From Gammaproteobacteria bacterium (lineage in GTDB: Bacteria > Pseudomonadota > Gammaproteobacteria > Pseudomonadales > Azotimanducaceae_A): DNA of 10,138 nucleotides. Location: positions 1-10,138 of the forward strand of contig JAPOON010000770.1 of NCBI GenBank assembly GCA_026713405.1, written 5' to 3'. Position 1 is the stretch's first letter. Every line of letters starts with the position of its first letter. The notes below the pieces were generated by a model. The model was not told the DNA's origin and did no database searches. It worked only from the letters and a program-made list of their open reading frames with translations. Positions 6,812 through 10,138 of this stretch are shown piece by piece. Made by a program: the position numbers and the translations under genes.

Positions 6812-7095
6812 ACGAACGACCTGCCGTTACCCCGGCCAATCCCTCAAGCCACGTGCCCGGTCAAAGCTCCCGGGAACCCTTCGGTCGGGTATTCGCCGAG
6901 GTCGAGGGACTGCACAACGGCAACTCAATCCTATACCGGCAGCGGCCGGAGGACCTCGAACGAACACGTTCACGTCCGCCGTCAGCAATGATTCTCCGCG
7001 CTCGACTCCAGTGGCGGCCACCAGCGCATCGGCCAATTGCAGGCCATGGAACAGGGTCCGGTTTTTCACATACCAAGTCACTCGATGCCCGATGA
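6808..7095 (+). pseudogene. truncated ORF translationally coupled to the Uma2 gene
   Basis: An ATG overlaps the Uma2 stop in the classic ATGA arrangement and opens a 95-codon frame. The first 50 or so codons are protein-like (MNERPAVTPANPSSHVPGQS, then REPFGRVFAEVEGLHNGNSI and LYRQRPEDLE). From about 6962 onward the frame runs antisense through the decayed vapC fragment, so the native C-terminus has probably been lost there. I do not recognise the N-terminal part. It may be the stub of a gene that was cotranscribed with Uma2 before other DNA was joined to it, or simply non-coding sequence. Confidence 0.3.
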
Positions 7096-7099
7096 GGCG
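6962..7099 (-). pseudogene. decayed fragment of a second vapC (PIN-domain toxin)
   Basis: The minus strand reads IGHRVTWYVKNRTLFHGLQL followed by ADALVAATGVERGESLLTAD. This aligns without gaps to the second half of the intact VapC at 7947-8324 (IGHRAILYVENHALSHGMRL, then ADALVAATAVECGESLLTAN). By eye the DNA is also about four-fifths identical over some 120 bp. It keeps the catalytic Asp of the LADALVAAT helix and the TAD motif. The N-terminal half with the first catalytic Asp and the ELVQG helix is absent, and after TADVNV the homology stops. No antitoxin gene is attached. The frame continues to a start at 7240 only through unrelated sequence, so this is a non-functional remnant of a related toxin gene. 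Confidence 0.75.
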
Positions 7100-7152
7100 T
7101 GAGCCGCGGCCTGCGTTGGCATCGGGCTTACACCAAACGGGCGAAATCTCCC

Positions 7153-7181
7153 TTGACGTCTCACTGAGATGAATCGACCAT
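7153..7181 (+). promoter_or_regulatory. weak promoter candidate for the small gene pair
   Basis: TTGACG (7153-7158, five of six consensus -35 bases) is followed after 17 bp by GACCAT (7176-7181, only three of six -10 bases). Its position 50-60 nt before the start at 7235 is suitable, but the -10 is poor. The remaining sequence 7100-7234 shows no gene. Confidence 0.2.
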
Positions 7182-7220
7182 CGCTCCATGGAATTTAGCC
7201 ACCGGCTGAATTCAACCGTA

Positions 7221-7226
7221 GAGGAG
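7221..7226 (+). promoter_or_regulatory. strong ribosome binding site for the gene at 7235
   Basis: GAGGAG lies 8 nt before the ATG at 7235, followed by the A/T-rich spacer ACATTAAA. This is the best translation signal in the accessory region and supports the small ORF as real. Confidence 0.65.
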
Positions 7227-7234
7227 ACATTAAA

Positions 7235-7438
7235 ATGCAACCCTCTGAGTTACGGATCCTCGCGCAGAAAGCGCGTTTCGCTCTGGAGAGAGCCTCACTT
7301 CTCGATCAGCAGGCGGACCTGCTGCAGGGCCAGGAAGCGGAAATCTTGCGCGCCGAAGCCCGCGCCAGCCGACGTCATGCCGACGATTTGGCCTCCTTGG
7401 GGCTAGAGATGGCCAAAGATGCCTGCGGCGTCGCATGA
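7235..7438 (+). CDS. small helical hypothetical protein, 67 aa
   Basis: I do not recognise this protein. It is one long predicted helix from about residue 4 to 62: MQPSELRILAQKARFALERA, then SLLDQQADLLQGQEAEILRA, then EARASRRHADDLASLGLEMA. It is rich in Ala, Leu, Glu, Arg and Gln, with heptad-like spacing that suggests a coiled coil. There is no signal peptide, membrane helix or DNA-binding motif. A strong GAGGAG ribosome binding site precedes it. The downstream membrane-protein gene starts 20 nt before its stop in another frame, so the two are almost surely translated together and may form a complex. It sits between a vapC remnant and an intact toxin-antitoxin pair. A small-subunit or regulator role for its partner is only inference. 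Confidence 0.6.
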   Translation: MQPSELRILAQKARFALERASLLDQQADLLQGQEAEILRAEARASRRHADDLASLGLEMAKDACGVA

Positions 7439-7748
7439 CTCCAACGACTTGCCGGATGCTGATGCCGGCATCGTCGCCAAAATCAAGCGGATGGAGAGCC
7501 TGACCAAAAGCCTGGCTCTACAACGAAGCCATCTCCGCCAAACACGCGACAGATCCATCATCGGTATATCTGTCGTACTGTTTTTTCTCCTGACCATCAT
7601 GGCACTCGTGTCGTTTGTCCTGGTTGAAAGCAATTGGACGAGCAAAGCAGAATTTCTGGCGACCATCCTGAGTTCCATTCTTCTTCCCGTCGTAACCCTC
7701 GTGCTCGGCTATTGCTTCGGTAGCGAGAAAATTTCCGATCCGAGTTGA
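7419..7748 (+). CDS. small two-helix membrane protein, 109 aa, unknown function
   Basis: This is an unrecognised protein. The N-terminal 45 residues are soluble, with a short charged helix (IVAKIKRMESLTKSLALQRS). Two hydrophobic helices follow at about 47-69 (IIGISVVLFFLLTIMALVSF) and about 79-100 (FLATILSSILLPVVTLVLGY), joined by a short polar loop (VESNWTSKAE). The tail is short and ends GSEKISDPS. This makes it an inner-membrane hairpin, probably with both ends in the cytoplasm. It overlaps the preceding helical gene by 20 nt. The ATG at 7419 has only a poor Shine-Dalgarno sequence, as expected for coupled translation; ATG 7491 (MESLTKS) is an alternative. Third positions are less GC-rich than in the housekeeping genes, a hint of transfer. 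The shape recalls small membrane effectors or holin-like proteins, without any sequence proof. Confidence 0.6.
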   Translation: MPAASHDSNDLPDADAGIVAKIKRMESLTKSLALQRSHLRQTRDRSIIGISVVLFFLLTIMALVSFVLVESNWTSKAEFLATILSSILLPVVTLVLGYCFGSEKISDPS

Positions 7749-7811
7749 CGTACCGCCCACTTGACGGCACAGACCAGCTGTAGATCCAAACCAGACGGTG
7801 CCCCGAAACAG

Positions 7812-7854
7812 TTCGTAGAAGACACCTCGCAGTGCCCATGCCCAAATTGTCAAT
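7812..7854. repeat. left copy of a 43-bp direct repeat flanking the toxin-antitoxin module
   Basis: It begins TTCGTAGAAGACACCTCGC and ends CCCAAATTGTCAAT, and matches 8671-8713 at 41 of 43 positions in the same orientation. The copy includes an ATG followed by four codons (PKLS) identical to the start of the gene at 8697, then diverges after the shared AT at its end. Confidence 0.9.
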
Positions 7855-7940
7855 AATATGTCGGCGTCCGGAGCGGACTTCGGCTCCAGTTCGATGTAGC
7901 GCCCGGGGTTGTAGTCGATCTGCCCGCGCCATGGCGCGCC
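7855..7940 (-). pseudogene. short coding-like remnant with an NPGRY motif
   Basis: Directly after an in-frame TAA (7943-7941) the minus strand reads GAPWRGQIDYNPGRYIELEP followed by KSAPDADILL and then runs into the direct repeat. The x-NPGRY-x motif followed by an acidic stretch resembles the C-terminal part of type I restriction-modification HsdM subunits (often ...TPGRYVG...). The similarity is too short to be sure. There is no start or continuation. It is probably a gene scrap left by the rearrangement that placed the vapC operon here, and could equally be non-coding. Confidence 0.3.
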
Positions 7941-7946
7941 TTACCC

Positions 7947-8324
7947 TTAAGGGCGATATCCCTCCAGCGAGATCTCGCGCAGAAACCGGTAGTGCCGCAG
8001 GTTCGCCGTCAGCAGTGATTCCCCGCACTCGACGGCAGTGGCGGCCACCAGCGCATCGGCCAGTCGCATGCCATGGGACAGGGCGTGGTTTTCGACATAC
8101 AGGATTGCCCGATGCCCGATGTTTTCGGATAGCGGCACCACCTGCCACGCGTTCGTGCCGATGGTCCGGCGCAGCAGGCGAAGTTCGTCCCGGTTGCGTA
8201 CCCCTTGCACCAATTCCATATAGGTGACAGCCGAAAGTTTGACATCCACACACCCTGTAACGGCTGCCCGGGCGGATTCACGGCCACGGAACAGCCAGAC
8301 CAGGACATCGGTATCAATCAGCAT
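7947..8324 (-). CDS. vapC: VapC-type PIN-domain ribonuclease toxin
   Basis: This is the 125-residue toxin of a type II toxin-antitoxin pair, a Mg-dependent RNase; VapC proteins usually cleave tRNA or rRNA. The PIN-domain acidic residues are all in place: Asp4 and Asp6 in MLIDTDVLVWLFRG, Glu37 in YMELVQG, Asp90 in RLADALVAATA, and the TAN motif at 106-108 (Asn where many have Asp, which is common). The C-terminus HYRFLREISLEGYRP is typical. The ATG at 8324 lies 11 nt inside the end of the antitoxin gene, so the two are coupled; longer in-frame extensions upstream merely run antiparallel to nothing and along the antitoxin in another frame. With no disruption visible, it should be active. A decayed relative lies about 1 kb away at 6962-7099. 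Confidence 0.93.
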   Translation of the reverse strand: MLIDTDVLVWLFRGRESARAAVTGCVDVKLSAVTYMELVQGVRNRDELRLLRRTIGTNAWQVVPLSENIGHRAILYVENHALSHGMRLADALVAATAVECGESLLTANLRHYRFLREISLEGYRP

Positions 8325-8571
8325 TTCGGGACTGGCGTATCCCCCGAAGCCAGGCGTCCACGTCCCGCATCGCTTCGTGGTTCTCCCACATGCCGAACCC
8401 GGGGAAGTTTTCGCTGTCCGGCGCCGTCTCGCCGGCCTCGTCAATGCCGACCAGTCTTGCGCGGGGTTTGCCACGATAGGTGATGACGACGGACTCGCCC
8501 CGGTCAACGCAGGCGAGTATTTCCCCGACGCGGCTTCTCAGGCTCTTTGCGGGAATCTCCATCGTCGGCAT
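8314..8571 (-). CDS. Phd/YefM-family antitoxin
   Basis: This is the antitoxin of the pair, which binds and neutralises the downstream VapC and represses the operon. The 85 residues start MPTMEIPAKSLRSRVGEILA and continue CVDRGESVVITYRGKPRARL, VGID, the standard Phd/YefM N-terminal DNA-binding fold (PF02604-type). They end in a flexible toxin-binding tail (FPGFGMWENHEAMRDVDAWL, then RGIRQSRNAD). Two starts are possible: ATG 8571, three nt after AAGGACAG's AGGA, or ATG 8562, 12 nt after it. I prefer 8571, but MEIPAKSLR would match many relatives too. The stop overlaps the vapC start by 11 nt. TGTACA-type operator repeats lie directly upstream and overlap the ribosome binding site. Confidence 0.92.
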   Translation of the reverse strand: MPTMEIPAKSLRSRVGEILACVDRGESVVITYRGKPRARLVGIDEAGETAPDSENFPGFGMWENHEAMRDVDAWLRGIRQSRNAD

Positions 8572-8577
8572 CTGTCC

Positions 8578-8605
8578 TTGAAGTGTGCACTTCAAAGTGT
8601 ACATT
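8578..8605. promoter_or_regulatory. YefM-like operator: two TGTACA-type half-palindromes
   Basis: TTGAAGTG-TG-CACTTCAA (8578-8595) is a palindrome with a 2-bp centre and contains the core TGTGCA (8584-8589). A second site, AAGTGTACATT (8595-8605), contains the exact palindromic core TGTACA (8598-8603). The core centres are 14 bp apart. YefM antitoxins are known to bind paired palindromes with TGTACA cores, so autorepression of the antitoxin-toxin operon from this site is likely. The first palindrome also covers the antitoxin's Shine-Dalgarno region (8575-8579). Confidence 0.7.
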
Positions 8606-8670
8606 ACGTGCTGCCCTCGATGAAACCAAAAAGGAGCGTCCCTCATGGAACCTGGATCATTCACGCATAA

Positions 8671-8713
8671 TTCGTAGAAGACACCTCGCGGTACCCATGC
8701 CCAAATTGTCAAT
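8671..8713. repeat. right copy of the 43-bp direct repeat; contains the start of the next gene
   Basis: This copy differs from 7812-7854 only at 8690 (G for A) and 8693 (A for G). It spans the leader and the first five codons (ATG 8697, MPKLS plus part of the next) of the downstream gene. A CATAAT sequence (8666-8671) at its left edge resembles a -10 box, but no -35 partner was found. Confidence 0.9.
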
Positions 8714-9917
8714 CGAAAGTACCGTCCATCAACTGCTCGAAGCCCACCAGGAGTATTCGCCCGTCGAGTTGCTGAAGGCGGAAAAGCAACTCTCCGAAGA
8801 ACGCTATCGAGCCTGGCGAACCGGCGGGATTTCCAGCCTCGACGAAGCGGTCGACGACGTGCGCCTCGCCAGGGAAATCCTGGAATCGGCCCTGTCCTTT
8901 GCCCAGGGCCTCGAACTGATTTCCGAACGGGTTGCCTATCATGGCCTGGGCGACTGGGCGGGGCGCGAACTGGTGGCATCCACCGATCCTCGGCTGAACG
9001 AGTTGCTGGTGTACCGCCATCGGCCGGCGGACAGCGGCCAGGCAGACCTGTTTCTGGACGGCGGCAAGACCGAGAGCATCAACGCCCTGCTTGGCGCACT
9101 GATCGCACGCGATGCCGGCCGGGCCCGGAAAGAACTGCAGCGCACAGCCGCGCTGGTTCCCGGCTACAGGCACCTGCAGAACGGCGAGACGCTGATCGCT
9201 GCCCTGCAGGCGCCGCAACCGGAGTCCGTGGCGCAGGCTTTCGAGTCGCTCGAACGCATGCAGCGGCAATGGCGGCCCGCGGCCCGCGAATTCCTGGGGC
9301 CCGGGCAGGGCGCGCAATTCCTGGAACCGGTGTGGTTCGAACTCGGGCAGGCCCTGGAATCCGCACCCTTCGATGCGGAACGCCCCGAGCGGCACGCCAG
9401 CTACGCATTCGAGCAGGCCCGCAAGTGGCGGCGCCTGCAGCATTCGGTGCTGGCGGCGCCGGGGTTTCGTGCGCAACCGGTGCTGCTGCAACGGCTTGCC
9501 ACGGCCGAATACCGGCTGGGCGATCGAACGCGGGCGCTGGAGAGCTGGTTTGCCCTGTGCCTGCTGGCGCCGGACGACTTCGCCAATCTGGTGGAGTCAA
9601 AGGACTTCGAAGACCCGGGCGTTGCACGTGCCTGGCAAACGGCGATGGCTGAAGGCGACGACGGGGAGGAACTCACTGCCGAATGGTTCCCCGCCTGGAT
9701 GCTCATCCATGAACCGGGCCTGGCTCGCGCCCTCTCCGATCTGGACGGACACAGCCCGCCCGAAAGCGCTTTCAACCTGTTGCGCGCACTGCTACTGCTG
9801 CCGCCCGAACAGCAGGGCAGAGCGGGGTCAGAGGCCATTTCTCTCAGAAGCAAACTGCAGCAGATTCACCCGGGTTTGCTGAGCAGCTACCTCAAGAAGC
9901 GCGGCGCGGCATCCTGA
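8697..9917 (+). CDS. hypothetical alpha-helical, TPR-like protein, 406 aa
   Basis: I do not recognise this protein. It is soluble, Ala/Leu/Glu/Arg-rich and almost wholly helical. A stretch at about residues 262-290 has the A-x-x-x-x-x-G-x-x-x-x-A pattern of tetratricopeptide repeats (LATAEYRLGDRTRALESWFA). Other helices (AFESLERMQRQWRPAAREFL; YRAWRTGGISSLDEAVDDVR) suggest a helical-repeat scaffold. There is no signal peptide, membrane helix, Walker motif or visible catalytic motif. The frame is open upstream to 8547 but that part overlaps the antitoxin gene and its operator, so ATG 8697 is chosen, although no good Shine-Dalgarno sequence precedes it. The leader and first codons (MPKLS) belong to the 43-bp direct repeat and use less GC-rich codons, so the native N-terminus may have been altered. 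The gene is complete at the 3' end (TGA 9915-9917). Confidence 0.72.
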   Translation: MPKLSIESTVHQLLEAHQEYSPVELLKAEKQLSEERYRAWRTGGISSLDEAVDDVRLAREILESALSFAQGLELISERVAYHGLGDWAGRELVASTDPRLNELLVYRHRPADSGQADLFLDGGKTESINALLGALIARDAGRARKELQRTAALVPGYRHLQNGETLIAALQAPQPESVAQAFESLERMQRQWRPAAREFLGPGQGAQFLEPVWFELGQALESAPFDAERPERHASYAFEQARKWRRLQHSVLAAPGFRAQPVLLQRLATAEYRLGDRTRALESWFALCLLAPDDFANLVESKDFEDPGVARAWQTAMAEGDDGEELTAEWFPAWMLIHEPGLARALSDLDGHSPPESAFNLLRALLLLPPEQQGRAGSEAISLRSKLQQIHPGLLSSYLKKRGAAS

Positions 9918-10011
9918 CGGTTCCCTTCGGCGACCCTACCGCCGCCACAAACTCAAACGCCGCGGAGTGTGGGGAGCGCCATCGAACATTTGAAATACGT
10001 GGCGTCGGCGC

Positions 10012-10138
10012 TCACGGCTCGCGGAAGGCGCTACGCTCGCGGAGTGTGCCGCCAAGCGCCTCCCGCACCCGGGCAAAGCCGATGCGTTCCTGCTCCAGGC
10101 GCACCCGTTCGCCGAGGCGGTTGGCGCACAGGTCTTCA
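10012..10138 (-). CDS. C-terminal end of an unidentified gene (cut by right edge)
   Basis: The minus strand has an open frame entering from the right edge and ending at a TGA (10014-10012). It reads EDLCANRLGERVRLEQERIG, then FARVREALGGTLRERSAFRE and P before the stop. The helix-rich, charged composition and GC-rich third positions look like real coding sequence, and no other frame is better. About 42 residues are visible, too few to assign a family. It converges on the TPR-like gene, with 94 bp between the stops. That gap contains no clear terminator. A short direct repeat, GCTCGCGGA (10017-10025 and 10035-10043), lies within this coding end. Confidence 0.45.
   Translation of the reverse strand, partial: EDLCANRLGERVRLEQERIGFARVREALGGTLRERSAFREP

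Noticed and set aside
7518..7853. Minus-strand frame antisense to the two-helix membrane protein
   Set aside because: It would need a TTG start inside the direct repeat and shows no protein-like pattern beyond its first codons. The plus frame has two clean hydrophobic helices and is coupled to an upstream gene.

Overview
The window is high-GC bacterial DNA. Its housekeeping genes look proteobacterial, most likely gammaproteobacterial: the asparaginyl-tRNA synthetase is very close in layout to the E. coli type, beside a DUF4389 membrane protein, a COG3146-type acyltransferase and a NodT-type efflux outer-membrane lipoprotein. This assignment rests on protein character only; no rRNA or tRNA gene was seen.

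Left part (1-4812), conserved genes. On the minus strand lie an RND-type outer-membrane efflux lipoprotein (cut by the left edge), then asnS. A divergent intergenic region leads to a plus-strand DUF4389 gene. This converges on a minus-strand FemAB-like/GNAT acyltransferase gene. Between the two convergent stop codons sits a perfect 77-bp palindrome (38-bp arms, 1-nt centre) built from tandem 10-bp units.

Middle (4813-6811). The divergent gap upstream of the acyltransferase holds a roughly 134-bp element closed by an 18/19-bp inverted repeat, with several internal hairpins: a candidate structured RNA or miniature element. Then come a small unrecognised gene, a start-less minus-strand gene tail, and a Uma2-family (PD-(D/E)XK) gene with a C-terminal coiled coil.

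Right part (6812-9917), accessory DNA. It contains a truncated ORF coupled to the Uma2 gene, a decayed vapC fragment, an overlapping pair of small unknown genes (a helical protein and a two-helix membrane protein), and an intact Phd/YefM-VapC toxin-antitoxin pair with YefM-like TGTACA operator sites. A 43-bp direct repeat (41/43 identical) flanks the toxin-antitoxin module. Its right copy supplies the first codons of a large unrecognised alpha-helical, TPR-like gene. A minus-strand gene tail enters at the right edge.

The left genes look like stable chromosome. The stretch from about 5540 to 8700 has the gene fragments, duplications and repeats of an insertion hotspot. The best candidates for something undescribed are the 134-bp structured element, the overlapping helical/membrane gene pair, and the repeat-bounded toxin-antitoxin insertion.
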